Source: Camarhynchus parvulus (taxonomy: Eukaryota; Chordata; Aves; Passeriformes; Thraupidae). From it: DNA of 64,000 nucleotides. This document shows positions 16,901 to 30,532 of the stretch, piece by piece; the stretch's first letter is position 1, and each line of letters opens with the position of its first letter. The notes below the pieces were generated by a model that saw nothing but the letters and a program-made list of their open reading frames with translations, had not been told where the DNA came from and did not search any database. The DNA is taken from contig NC_044590.1 of the NCBI RefSeq assembly GCF_901933205.1, positions 13,481,501-13,545,500 of the forward strand. The letters are read 5' to 3'. The translations under genes were made by a program, and so were the position numbers.

Positions 16901-19289
16901 TGGAAAGGTAAGTAGTTACCTTGCTACCTGCACAACAAGACAAATTGCTTTTCATTCAAGAAACCAGATATTCAAGCCTGTTCCTTTATAGATGAGAGTT
17001 CCCAGGTGTTATCATGGGCTGGCAACACACAAAGTAAGAGCTCATTTATAGGGGTCTGCTCTTTTATCTAGCTCATGATGGGCAGAACTCTTTCCTAGGC
17101 CCCCTTTTCTGGAAAGAGTTTTAATTCACTGCTTGCTGCCTTTTCTCAATGGACACTCCTAAAGGTGTGAGCACACAAGAGTTTTACTTATCAAACACAT
17201 CTAATCATAATTGGTTGAGGAGGCAGAGGGATCACCTGGCAGCCAGCCATGGTTAACCCACCCCATTGCTCTGCTACGACCATCACATTTCTTACAGAAT
17301 GGTTTAAATGAAGTTCAGCTTGCAAAACACAAATTAAACCCACAATCTGAAACTCACCAGGAGACAATACTGTGAGCAGAGAGTTTATGCCCTTGAAAGG
17401 TTAAAGTCCTAGAATTGGGAATGATTTGACTACAGGGAACCAACTTTTCAGAATGAGCAATACTCTTCTTCCATAGGGAAATACCCTTTTAGCATCTCCA
17501 AAATCCCTCTGACCTTAAATATTGGTGTTACTAGGACTGTTAGATTGTTATTCTAGATCTCTAACAAAAAAAGGCATCAAGTTCTAGCAATCAGAAGTCT
17601 CATATCTTGTAGAAATAAATTACAGCTTCCCCTCTTAATTCTTCCACTTCCTTGCACTGTGAACCATGTCCTACATGGACTTTTGAGGAAACAGAGGTTA
17701 AAGAAATATTCTGTGCTGTAACTTTAGGGATATCCTTCCTCAGAAGTAAGACACATTAAAGCAATGTCATTAACAGCATGTATTTCCCTAACAGGCAATA
17801 AAATATTTTCTACTTCACTTTAAAAAAAACTCAACTGTCACATTTTGAGGTTTCTATAAAGAAAGCACCTAGAAAGTATAAACAGTATTTTTTCAGTGGT
17901 AACCTTGGAAGAGAATTTTCTCCAGGGAAAAGCACACAGTGCGGCCAGACACTTCCAAGCAGTCACTGTTAAACTGCTCTGACATTAACCTGACCAGGTA
18001 TCTGAGAACATTCAGTGCTTTCTGTAAACTGCAGCTGCTTGATAAACACAAAACCCTACAGCACACAGCCTCAGTTATTGTTCACCCAAGTAACATCCAA
18101 CCCTGGCTGTAGAAATACATGTATCTGTTTTGTAATTCAGAGATCAGGTTTCCCAACACACATTTTATCAGAAAGGACGACTTTGAGCCCAAAGAAGCAC
18201 TGAAGAGAAGCAACACGAGGTAGTTAACAAAACAGTTACCCAAAACAATAACATTTTGTTCCATCTGCCCTGTAAAAGCTTATTTAGCCCTACAGTCATA
18301 TTTAGTTTCAGTTGGCTCAGATGCAGAGAGGCTCCTACAAAGCAAAAATCCCAGTCTTGAGCATCTCAGTCCAATATTCATGGTGCTGTTCACAACAGGT
18401 TATTTTAGACCTTCCCATGACAGCAGGCAAAGGAATCTTCTGAAGAACTTTACCCAAAGTCCCTTCCTGCCTGTTGCTATGGGAAGGGGAAGGAAAGAAT
18501 TTATCTGGAGACCTCTGCTTATCACTGCTTCAGCTGCATGACACAGTAGTGAGAAGAGATAGTCACATAAATCCACAAGCTATAAGCTACTTATTCATGT
18601 TATTAAATTAATTTTTGATTAGGGCAATGAAATTATCTTAATGTGATCACTCAGAGGAAAAACATTAAGTCAAAACTTTACAGTATTTCCCCTCCTTTAG
18701 GCAATGTTCTTAAATCTATTAACTGATGACTGCCTGGAAGAGGTATTTCAACAGTTTTCCTGCAATCTAAGTTAGTAGAAGCAGTATGAAAAACACAAAT
18801 TAACACTTACATATTTAAAACAAAGGCATTCATGGATTAAAACCATGAAACACATGAACAGAACTCGAAAAGATGAAAAGACACCAGAAAAAAACCCCAA
18901 AATTTTGCCTGTTATGAAGCACCCAGATAATTAAGGATAAGGAGAAAAAATACACAGAATAGGCACTGACTTTGAAGTCAGGGTACCTAATCTTGTGAAA
19001 ATTTTCACTGAGGATGAGAAAAGCATGCTTGGTTTAACTCTTGGAGATTTCTGAAAACAGTCTTAACAAGTGCCAAGCTACATTTATATCTTTACCTCTC
19101 AGAACCTCCCCATGTATTCCTGCTCTTCCCTATGTTGTGCGCTTAAGCAAAACATGATCTAAGAATGACCTGAAAATAACATAAATGAAAATGGGTTACT
19201 AAAAGACCATATGAGGATATCTTAAAACAAGAACACATTTCTAGGAATTGCTTTCAAGTTCTTACTTTTATTTTTTTTTAATAGAAGCA

Positions 19290-19385
19290 AGTGATAATTT
19301 GGGCTGGAAAGGGCCTTTGGGGGTAATCCTGTCCAACATCCTCCAAAACAAGGAACATCAGTGTTAACCCAAGCTGCTCAATTGA
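19290..19385 (-). mobile_element. CR1 LINE short 3' fragment, antisense
   Basis: GGGCTGGAAAGGGCCTTT, TCCTGTCCAACATCC and AACCCAAGCTGCTCA follow the order of the CR1 3' terminal region in antisense. The copy is short and degenerate, in ITCH intron 1. Confidence 0.65.
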
Positions 19386-21589
19386 CTTGTAGAAATGTTC
19401 ATTACACTCAACTAAGAGCAAAATACAAGTTATAATAAAGGCATCTTAAGAGATATTCATGCTTGCAGATACAATGACAATAAAGTGAGTGGCTCTGAGG
19501 CTTTACACAAACACGTGCTATTTTACTAGGGCATGAATGTGCATAATGCCTTCCATCCTTAACATGTCAGCCTTTCTCATCTCCATACCACACTGCTGCT
19601 AAAACCTACCAAGGAAACTAAAACATATTAAAAATGAAATTACAAAAATATGCATTCCTTAGAAATTTTATTCCTCTTGATATTGGTGATAAGAGATTGC
19701 TCAGGGTCAAGATTGCTTACTTCTGTCAAAACCTCATACCACAAATCAAACAGCTTCTCTAAACCACAGGAAAAATCTAACAGTTAAAAAAAACAGCCCA
19801 AACATTGTACATTACAAGATTTGTTTTGCTACATTATTTAATTCTTAGAAGTGCAATAATTTTTTCAGTGTATGCTTGTACATTCATTTCACATGGCTTT
19901 CAACTGAAAGACTGAGAAGAGTTTCCAAGCTAACTCCTGTGGAAGGATTCTCCTGCTCAGTTTTTCAGCTACTCCTTTAACACCTTAGGATGAGTATTTC
20001 TCTGTACCTTTTATTAATAACAATCTATATAAATGCTTCACTTATTCTCAATTTAGGTGGGTTTTTTTATTTGTTTGTTTTTTCTTGAAGACTTTCACTG
20101 CTGCCTCATTTTCAAAACTTGTTCATGTAGTACACATTCAGAGAAAAATAAAAAAAAATGATACTAAAACCTGTATTTAAGAATAAGATTACTTCAGCTT
20201 ATCCCAGCTAATTGCATTGTCATATGGCTTCTAAGCTTCACTGCAGGAATTACTTGCCAAAACAGATTCCTATTTTCTTACAGACCCATTTTCACCTCCT
20301 GCACTGTGATATTCCTAAAAACTCTGTACCCACACCTTTCAGAATTACTGTAGTCAACCTGTCTCTTTTTTGCTGCAGCCCCTTTCACAATGGCACAGCC
20401 TTTGCCAGTGATGGTCTCTGAACTCCCTCACGAGGATTTGCTGTGCCCACACCCACAAGCAGCGCAGTACAACAGGAATGGCACCAGGCGGGAAGGTCTG
20501 CAGACCTGAAACCCACATGGGATATATTCTTGGGGTTTTAGTTTGACAGCTCCAGTGGGATCCCACAGTCCAACACAAGCAAGACCACAACTTCCAGTTT
20601 AGTTTCATCCAAAAGCAACTCAGCTTCCTTGACCCAAGCTGATTTCACAAGTCAAATCGAGTGCAGTCTGTGAGAACATTCAGTGGATTAATTTCCAAAG
20701 TGCACTCCTTATCCAAATTAAAACAATTAAATCACTAATGAAGATTGTTTCTTTTCCTGTTCTCTCTGCTATGCATTCTGGCCACGAGGAAAACCTCCAC
20801 AGGTCTCTCACATTCACTGACTCAAGTTCATTCTTTTGCATTACTTCTGTTCTTCTTTAATTCCCTGCACATGGACATGAGTATTTTCATGTTTGACCTT
20901 GCTGGGCCACTTTGTTTCTGAACTGCCACCTTTCATTCCATTCTGACAGTTTCAGAGGAGATTCTTTTTCAGAATATTTTCCTTTATAAAATTATAAAAA
21001 GGAAATCCCAAAGTTTCTCACTCTCCATCAGTGAGACAGATGTGCTTCATCCCTTCTTCTGTGCAAAATCATGTCTAGAAAATTGCTTCTACAAAACTAC
21101 TAGGAAGTTTTAACTTCTGTGCTCTGGTCTAAGAAAAAACAGAGTATTTAGTCAAAGAGATTAAGATTACATTTAGACTGTATGTCTATTCAATATGAAT
21201 GATGAATGCTGTAGGTAAAAAAAAAGGTCTGTCATAAAGCACAACAGATTTGTGTCATCAAACAGGGTAACAGATTGTCTCCCTGAGGCCTAAGTGATGA
21301 GCCAGACTACAGAACTGCTTGTTTCATGTGGAAGGAGGAGCAGTCACTGAGTACCACTATCTCTGTAAGCACAAATGGTTTTTTATCACAAGGAGTATAA
21401 ATTTCCAGGAGTATTAAGCATCTAGAAAGATGGTGAAGAACTGAAGTTTCTTCTCCTGTTCATTCTATGCATTACAGAAAATCAGCGAAGCCCACTCTGT
21501 GCTACATTGAAGTGAAAAGTCCAACTCCTGTGAGTGACTCTCCACATTTCTGGTACTGAAAAAACCAAATGACACTCCTTTCTTTGAAA

Positions 21590-22765
21590 GAGCAAGAAGG
21601 ATGATCCAAGACAGACTGATCAGTGTCATCTCAACCCCAGGGAGGTCAGGGAGCAAATTCTCGTAGGAGCCATTTCCAAACACAATGTGGACAAGAAAGT
21701 GATTTGTGTTAGTCAGCGTGGTTCTATAAAGAGGAAATAATGTCTGACAGACCCAATAGCTTTCTTTGAGAAGATGACTTGGTAGCTGGGACAACACCAT
21801 GTCCTACAACATCCTCACACAAGGGGATGAAGCAGGGGCCAGGCAGGAGCAGGGGGCAGACTGCAAGCCTGGATGAAGGGCAAGGTTGCCAGGGCTGGGA
21901 TCAGAGGTGCACTGCCCAGTTAGAACCCAGGCACTGGTGCTGGAGCCCAAGGGTACAGACTTGACCAGCACTGTTTAAGTTCCCCATTTATGACCTGGAC
22001 CCAGCTCACCCTCAGCAAATATGCTGATGGAACAAAAATTCCACAAGGGGAAGTGCAAAGTTCTGTACGTGGGGAGGAATAAACCCATGAACCAGCAAAT
22101 GCTGGGGGGCAGCTGACAGCAAACAACTCTGCAGAAGACACTGGTGCTGTTGTACATGAACCAGCAATGCTTCCTCACAGTAACAACAAATAAAAGGGTT
22201 GCCAGCATCCTGGATTAGGAAAAAGCATCACTTGCAGCATGAGAAAGGTGATCATTTTCTTTCATTCTAATTCTAGAATTAGAACCACTCTTTAGCTTCC
22301 CCAAATCAAGAGTGACACAGATGGACTGATGTGACACCAGCAAAGGGGTATAGAGACAATAAAGTGATTGGGAAGAGGCTGAGAAAGGTAGGATTGTCAA
22401 GCCTGGAAAGGAGAATGATCAGGAGGACCTAATCAGTGTGTATAAATACTTGTAAGAGTTAAAAGGCTGAAGGCAGACTCTCCCTAGCAGTACTCAGGGA
22501 TGAGACAATAGCTAGCAGGCACAAATTAAAATGCAGGAAATTCAGCCTAAAAACAGGGGATGGAGTAATTTATTTTTATGTGGGGTGGTTGAAGAGCAGA
22601 GAACTTGTCAAGAGAGGTTAAAATCACTGTTCTCAGAGCCATTCCAAACCTGACTGAACACATTACTGACCGCTCTAACTAGCCTCGCTCTAAGAAGATG
22701 AATTTGGATCAGCCCTCTTGTCCAGGAGTCCCCTCCAACTTCAGGTATTCTGTGATTCTTTGAGT
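21590..22765 (+). mobile_element. CR1 LINE fragment, about 1.2 kb, sense
   Basis: A long diverged CR1 copy covering the end of the reverse transcriptase ORF and the 3' UTR. Landmarks in order are CCCAGGGAGGTCAGGGAGC, GTTAGTCAGCGTGGTTCTAT, CCTACAACATCCTCACACA, GGGAAGTGCAAAGTTCTGTA, ATAAATACTTGTAAGAG and the terminal TTCTGTGATTCTTTG. The reading frame is destroyed by many substitutions and gaps, so it cannot encode a working protein. It lies in ITCH intron 1. Confidence 0.85.
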
Positions 22766-24479
22766 TCCCTAAAATAACCTCAGTAATTCCTGTTGTACCT
22801 GTCCTGTTTTTCTTTTTGAGTCTCTGTCCTGTAGCAGATTCCTGCTCTAAAGAGACATCCATCAAGCTGGTCATGTAGGCTATTTTTTTTCCAAACTGAG
22901 GACCCCTTTCAGTGCTCAGTTATTAATACAGCTTAAGTTTTACTAGTTTGAATAGAAAGGCACAGATTGCAAAAATCAGCATTGCACTTTCTTCAAGTTC
23001 AGTAATGTTCATCTTGAACATCAAGGTTTTAATTTCTACAGCTTTTCATAAGTCCTACACTAAAATTCAATGCACAAGTCTGCACCAGGAATTTCTTCTC
23101 ACTTTTAACAACTACTTCCATTTCCCTTATTGCTCCTGTGTATTATAACAAACAGAGCAATATAGCTTGAGTGAATTTCCTACATGTCCAGCACTATGCA
23201 GACCCAAGTGTTAGCCAGCTCCAATTAATGACAACCAGGTTACATGAAACTGAAAAATATGCAAAAGTCAACTGGTTCAACTGTCCCAACATAAAGCTCT
23301 TACTGGACACTTTATATGCACACTGGTTTCCTGGTTTATTTTCTTTTGCCCTAATAAGAAACCTCACAAAAATTTCACATATCACTGCCTTGGAACCTGT
23401 GCTATCCCATCTTTATAAAAACATCAGAGATGAGAAAGTCATTAAATATCACGGGTGATACCCTGTTTATTCAAAAAGATATCATAATTTGTTCATGCTT
23501 TCATGTATTTCCTTCATATTAACTGATATGGCTATTATTTACCCAAGCAAATCTGGACAGTTACCTGTATGTTGCTCTGTATCTCTCCCATGCTTCTTTA
23601 AAGCTGCTGTCCTGGCACTTTCAAACTAATTACTCTCTTTTACCTAAAAAATGTCCTATCTGTGACAAATTTAGGCTGGAGAGTCACTTAAAGGATCCTC
23701 TTAACAGTTTCTAAAAGTTTCTCCTAAGTGTGTATATAAATTAGTCCAAACCTCAGTGGGAAAGACTGGCACTGAAGTTTCACTTATGATACTAAAACTA
23801 AACAAACATGTTGCTGTCAAAAATCCCCACAAGGTCTACACAGGTAACTTGATTTTGGAGGTATAATATAGCTGCATAGCATAACATAGCTGCCTTTCCC
23901 ATCAATGTGCTCTTCTACCACTTTAGCCTGATGATTTTCACATATACACTGAATTTCCCTCATTTCCTAGTGCCTACATTTATCTTTCCTATCTCATTAG
24001 TACAGACATACCCACTCAGCATCACAGCTCACACTACTGCTTTAAGTTATTTTCCAATTAAAAAGGTGGAAATAGTCAACCTTCATGAGCAAATTTCAGA
24101 AACTGCAGAACTTAATTTGATGCTTATAGGAAGAGATAAAAGGTTGGTATCACTGGATATGTTAAGAGAACCACTTGAACTTTAACTTATTTGACACATT
24201 ATTTTGTGACTTGTCATCAGAAAAAAATCCATGGTTTTTGTATTACAGCTATTTTTAAAAGTACTTCAAAGGCATTACTTTTGAAGTGTGTTCTGCCAGT
24301 TGATGGGGGAGATTTAAAGGACAAACACCAGTGGAAAGAGTGGTCTTGTCTGACTATGAATATTAAGGCAACACAAAAGTAAAATAATACATTCAATAAA
24401 ACTACACTCTTGGCTTTAGCAACAAGCAAAAAGAAGCAAGGTAATGCACCTAATAATTGCTGTATGAGAGACAGGATAA

Positions 24480-24800
24480 TGATTGAGAAAGATACATCAC
24501 CAATTGCCTAAATACTCCACCATCATCCAGAGCCCACAGTCACTGGGGAGCTCCGTTTTGCAGGAAGGACCTGGAGAACTCTTCCTGGCAACTGGGAAAA
24601 TCCCATCCATGAGTGAGGTCTCCAAATTCCCTGAAAATGGGTCCAGTTTTTATAGGCCCAAATCAGCAAGTCAAAGTGACCTGATGATATTTTTAGCACA
24701 GAAACTCCTGGATCTGATGGCACACTTCCCAACCAGCAGGGGCCAGAGCTTGGCCAGAGCCCAGGCCTTGGCTGGGAGGGTTTTCCCCTAAAATACCCTA
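24480..24800 (-). mobile_element. Possible ERV LTR fragment
   Basis: Read on the minus strand there is a TATA-like box (CCTATAAAAACTGG) followed by a transcribed-looking segment with CTCCAGGTCCTTCC and GTGACTGTGGGCTCTGGATG. This resembles songbird LTR organisation. No target duplication or paired ends were found, so family and limits are uncertain. It could instead be unique intron sequence. Confidence 0.35.
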
Positions 24801-27800
24801 CAAACAAACCTCTATTCATGTCGGTTGGGAAAGTTTCTTAAAATGATACATTTCTTGCAGAGAACTACACAAGGTTACAGAGAGCTAGCATAAGCATCTG
24901 TGTCATTTATTTTTAGCTAAATAATACTGATAGTGTTAGTCACATAATGCCCAGGGTTCATCTTTTAAGTCAACTCTGGCTGAGGCCTGCTGCTCAGGCC
25001 TAAGCACATCAAAGTGTCAATAAGAAACATTTTCTCTGCTGTAAAATAACACAGTAGAACAAAATATGAGGCCACCACCTTCTGTTTCACCATCCACCTT
25101 GCAGCTCTGGAACAAGTCCCTTCAGAAGCAGTTACACATTCAGTTATTAACAGAGGGCAGCACCTACAGAGGATTTCATAATCTCCGGCCATTAGTTTTA
25201 CCTCTTATTTACAGCTCAGTGCTTGCTTCACATTATTTCCCCATTCCTTTCTCAGAGCTACATTTCATTATCAATGGTTCGTACACACACCTAAACAAAC
25301 CTGCAAAAAGCTTTTAACTCTGGGGAATGAAAAAAATCCGAAAGCTTGACCATTCAATTACCCAATTACCTGTCGTCATTACTAAGAATGACGATTTCAG
25401 CTGCCATTACAGTTGCTGTACATGTTTATATGGTTGTAAAATTGTACAGCTGTAGTGTTTTTAAAAGTAGCTTCTGGAAAGACTGTTATCTACCAGCAAA
25501 ATGTCAACCCTGACCATCTCACCTGGAAGCCTCAAATGGAACAGATGCAATTTCTAAAAGTGCAATGCTGGTGTCTGCATGAATCTTAACACGATTTTTC
25601 AGGATGTTCTGTGCAGGACTGTCCAGTACACAATGCACCTTGTTTTAAGTGTCCAACAGCACCAGTGAAAGTTTAATGAGCACAAAATTACCTCCCCCTG
25701 TGGGTATAGCAATGAAGAGAGCCCCAGACACACCTCCACTCCTTTGCTCCCAAGAACACAGATAAAAAGGCCTGTGGAGTCTTCATGAGATACTGCCCAT
25801 AAAAACTTGCTAAATGATCATCACTGTAGGTACCTGAGCAATAAACGAAATCGAAACAGACTGCACAGCTCTGCAATTCAGCCTGGCAAGGCTCATCAAA
25901 GAAATGATGAATCATTCCCTACTACCAGCAAAACAACCACATATCTGAAATGTGCTGATGACTTCAAATCTCTTGAAAAAGAAAGCTCTTTGTCGCTTGC
26001 TGCTTGTACCTGCTTCAGCAAAGTAGATGGTGTAAGACAGTTCCTGTTGACTGACTCAGCTGTGGGAACAAGAACTGCTGCAGACAACGCACTGAAATTC
26101 TGACAGGTAGGGTATGACTACACATGCACTGCCCCCTAAGAAAAATAAGCTGCTTCTCTGAGTATTCTTAAACAGTAGAATCAAATAAACTAGAAGTGGA
26201 AAGCCAGTACTTGGAAGAAAATGAAGTAAAATTGCTGTGTGCAAAATTCAGTGTCAGCTGAAAATAAACGTTGCATTTTTCCAAGCTAAATTATTTATTA
26301 CTAAAGTAAATCCAAAAGATGCACTGGAAATTACAATTTCAGGGAGGGGAGAAAGTATTGAGATTATTTAAATCAACCCTGAGGTATCTGAAAGTCTGCT
26401 ACGGGTCACTGTCTTTTCCAAAACCGCAAACTGCCGCAAGCAAAACCTTTAATTCCAGAGGAGTCATCTTCATGTTTTCTAATTTCAACAGAAGTCCAAT
26501 ACCTGCTCCTAGGAATTTTTTACAAGTGACCAGATGGCAACATCAAAGTACAGCCATGGGTGGACAACAAAGCCATCCCAACCCTGCAAAATCTGACTGC
26601 TTGCTAAAGTCCAGCTCATGCCTCTCTGTAAAATAAAACAGAAACTATAGGAGAAAGGTGGCCTAGAATTGTACCACTGTTCCAATATTCTCAACACTTC
26701 CATTAAATTTGGGTTTCTGAGGCTGCCCTAAGACTCCTTTAACCTTTATAAAAAGATAAAGCAGATGTCAGAAATCTTAATTCTTTCAACTAAAGTAATA
26801 AGTAAATTCCTTAAACAAAAGTTTCAGTCTTTATGTCCTAGATCTTCTATGTGAAAAACGGACAATTGCACATTAAATAAAAACAAAAGAACAAGATCAT
26901 CTTCTAACAACAAACATTGACTGTATCCTTCAATTTCAAGGGACTTGCCTTACTGCTGGGATACAACTGGAAGCCCACAGGTTGGTGAAGAAGCCCAGGA
27001 TTGGCTCCTAAACCAAAACCTGCAAGTGAACCAGAGGTAACTGTACCATCCACATGTCAGCACTGCAGCTACTGAGCAATGAAGATGGGGAATTCTCCTC
27101 CTGCAGCTGGATGCTGCCCAAGGAGTGGGCCCCCTTCCCCATGACACTCCCCTGTCTCACAGCCCTTCCCTATCTTTATGTCAATTCTAGTCATAAACTG
27201 GCATTCAAGGACCTGTTTAATCCCAGGAATCTTCAGGAAAAAAAGCCTAGGACCCCTGATAACTGTGAAATTGTGTATTTTTTAAAAACAAAAGACGCAT
27301 ACTTTGCATGCCCTGGCAAAATACTCTATGCAAGGAGAGTAATTTATTGTGAACACACTATACCATATATCCACCCCTTCATGGCTTCCCTGGCCACACA
27401 TCATGTGGAAAACCAAAATGGAACCCACACACTGGAGCAAAAGAACAGGCTCATACGGTTTTAATGCTGCACAACGGCCATCCCAATCAGCAAAACATCC
27501 TTACAGATACAAACCTCGAGTCTGAACCATGTGAGGAGTACTGACAATTTTCTCCTAATTTTTGTTCAGACACTTTAAGTAGTTTGCATTACTGTGTGTG
27601 AGATTAGAAGTCATGAAGGCAGAAATATAGAATACGAAGTATAGAGTTTACTATTTTTAAAACAGGAAGTGAAATTCCAAAAAGCAAAGAAATCCCAGCT
27701 GCGACACAGACTCTTAGAATAAATCTCATCCCTATTATTACTGTGTCTAAGTCCCTCCTCTGTCACCTCCCACATCAGCCACCCCTAACTATGAATTTCA

Positions 27801-27907
27801 CTTTGTTGGTGTCTTCTTCACTCAAACACAGAGTGCACTGGGCAGCTTCCAGCACTGAAATGAACAGGCATTAGTCTGAAAATATTTTCACTTTCACCTC
27901 TAATATC

Positions 27908-27983
27908 CCCCTCAGGACAGTATTATTTTGTCCACATTACAATATCCCTCAGGACAGTATTATTTTGTCCACACTGCAGATGT
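27908..27983. repeat. Two-copy tandem duplication, 38-bp period
   Basis: CCCTCAGGACAGTATTATT, continuing TTGTCCACA, occurs twice in a row with starts at 27,908 and 27,946. The copies differ only near their ends. It is a small local duplication in ITCH intron 1. Confidence 0.85.
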
Positions 27984-30499
27984 GAAAGCAAGACACTGCT
28001 TAAATGTTTGTTTTTTTCTTTAATAACTCAAACTCTCACTAGTGCCTTAAATCTTGCAGGTCAGAGAGCCTCATGATGAGTGGAAAGGAAAGGAAAGCGG
28101 AAAAAAGTCATGACATACCACGCCACACCTCACAGGGCTATGTTTAAAACCTTTAAACCATGGAGAATATCAAATAAACCACCAGCAATGTCAACAGGTC
28201 TCCACACAGAGCAAATCCACCTGCTCAAACCAGATTTCAGACCAGGACTTAAACACCCTGATTCAATGGGTGCACAGGAGAACAATGAGAACACCGCTGT
28301 CTCACATCACCTTTTTTATTGACCTGAACTCAATTTGGTTCAGGCACATGTTTAATAAATGCAGCGTTGCTTTGGAAATTGGTCTTTTTAATATTCACAA
28401 AATGCCTCATTGGTATAAGGCAAAAAAAAGATATTTTAAAATCTTACTGGTAAATTCAATTTAACATGCACAAAGTGGAAGGAACATGCCAATTACATTC
28501 AGGATTACTGCCTGTGGATCCTAAGTTTTCCTCTGTATCTTTAGGTCATGAGCACTCAAATGGAATCAGAAATGTTACATGTGGTGAGTATTCCACCTGA
28601 AAACACAGGTGAGAGCTGTTTAGTTTGGGTAGCTATGGAAACTTCTTTCAGGTAGAGTGAGGTGATCAAAGTGTCTTCCTTCAGCTTTTCCCTCCTCTTT
28701 ACCATTACCATTATACACATTATTTCCCTTCAAACAGCTGCGAAAAGAAACTGCTCTGAAGGCTTCATCATTGAAGACATCACATGCACTGGGTCAATCA
28801 CAGACATTTAAGAACCAAAGCAGCTTTGTGATCTTTGAACTGCCGTCTTTAATGTTTCTTCCAACCCAAACCATGCTGTGATCCTGATACAAAAAGCAAG
28901 TCAGTGTCACACAAGTCTCACTTTTTATCTTCTAAGCTCACAAATTCTCTTTTCTCTCATTCCCTTTATAAAGTGCCCTTCACATGCAGGATTGCCCAGG
29001 AAGTTTTAATCTGAATAGAAATGAAAGGGTGTTGAGGTAAAACTGGTAAAAATAGGGAGCTCATCACTTTCACAGAAGTTAGCAAGCCTGGTTAAAGATT
29101 AGGACAAATACATTACCACTTTATGAACATTTTTATATATTGGTCAATACATTTCTTATCTAGTCTCTGAAATTATATACTTACAGCAGTAGAAAATACA
29201 CATGTACATATACAAGGCATATACACTTGTAGAGACAAGCCTTAAGAGAAATTAATCAGAGCGATCCACAGATCACTTAATTCAGGCTCTGATAAGCCAA
29301 AGTAAAAGAAAAAACTTTAAAGATGAGGAATCCTTATACAGAACAAACTTGCTCCATCTATCTGCTTTACAAATAGATTAAAAGAGCAACACTGACAGAG
29401 CAAAAACCTCAGGGTGTCAGAAAAGTAGAAGAGGAATATTCAGAGCAACGAGTCTTAATACATTCAAGTGTTTATGAAGCCAGCAGTGAATAAAATAAAA
29501 ATCTGGATATCTGAGCAACTGATTCTAACTGTTAAGCCAGACTAGTGATTGTTAATATACAATTAAAAGTTAGCTAGCACTGGGGACTGGGAAGGCACTA
29601 AGCATGGATACTGACCAAAAGCATGTTAAAAATTAACAGAACCCACTCTTCTGTGTCTCAGTCCATCTCTTCAGCTCGCTCAGCATTGAGCTTTCCTTCA
29701 CTTTTTCCACTGAATGAGGCAAAGCTAAAAAGGGTAGTAAGTTATGAATGACTTGCCCAGGCAAAAGTTCCATCCCAATCACATGAAACTGAAGGGATCA
29801 AAGAGCCTATTTTATTTTTCTGAAAATTAACATGCTTCCAGTCACAAATTTTATATTCCTAATGGATATTTCACTGCAAATGGCTATTTATTTGATGAAT
29901 TAATGAATAAATCAGAAGCAGATTGCAGGCCTGTCTTACCATGTCTTTTTCTGTTTCAAGATCACCTTAATCTCTCACTTGATCTTTCTTTTCCTTAGTA
30001 ATAAACTTCAAAAAGATTACTAGGTATCCAGTTAATACTTAGAAAGAAAAAATATGTGTAAAGACTGCCATTGAAAGAAAATTAGACCTATAAAGAATAG
30101 AAAACCGAGAACATGACAATTTTATACAGGCTGATAGCAACACTCCTCTTGAAAGTTCCAGCTTCCATATCATGGGCTAACAAATCCAGAACCTGAGACC
30201 TGGACATTTCAGGTAAAGAAAGGTAAGTCACCTAACTTCCACTTCCTGATTAGAAACAAGGTTCCACACAATCAAATTGGAACAATCCATCTGAAGAGCA
30301 TCGGCCTTTTCCTGCTGAGCAACAGCACCATTTGAGTCTGAGCTCCAGCTTCAGAATGGTGTAAATGCAAACATGACAGGAGTTCTGTGCCTGACTGAAA
30401 CAATCGGCCTCTCCCAGCATCAGAGTTGAGAATAGCTTGGGCAAGGTGGGTGGAAGGCAGGAATTATCAGGTCCTAAACAGGAAGACTAAAATAAAACT

Positions 30500-30500
30500 T

Positions 30501-30529
<29 letters not shown>
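30500..30529 (+). repeat. (AAAAC)n simple repeat
   Basis: Four or five AAAAC units between short A-runs in ITCH intron 1. Confidence 0.85.
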
Positions 30530-30532
<3 letters not shown>
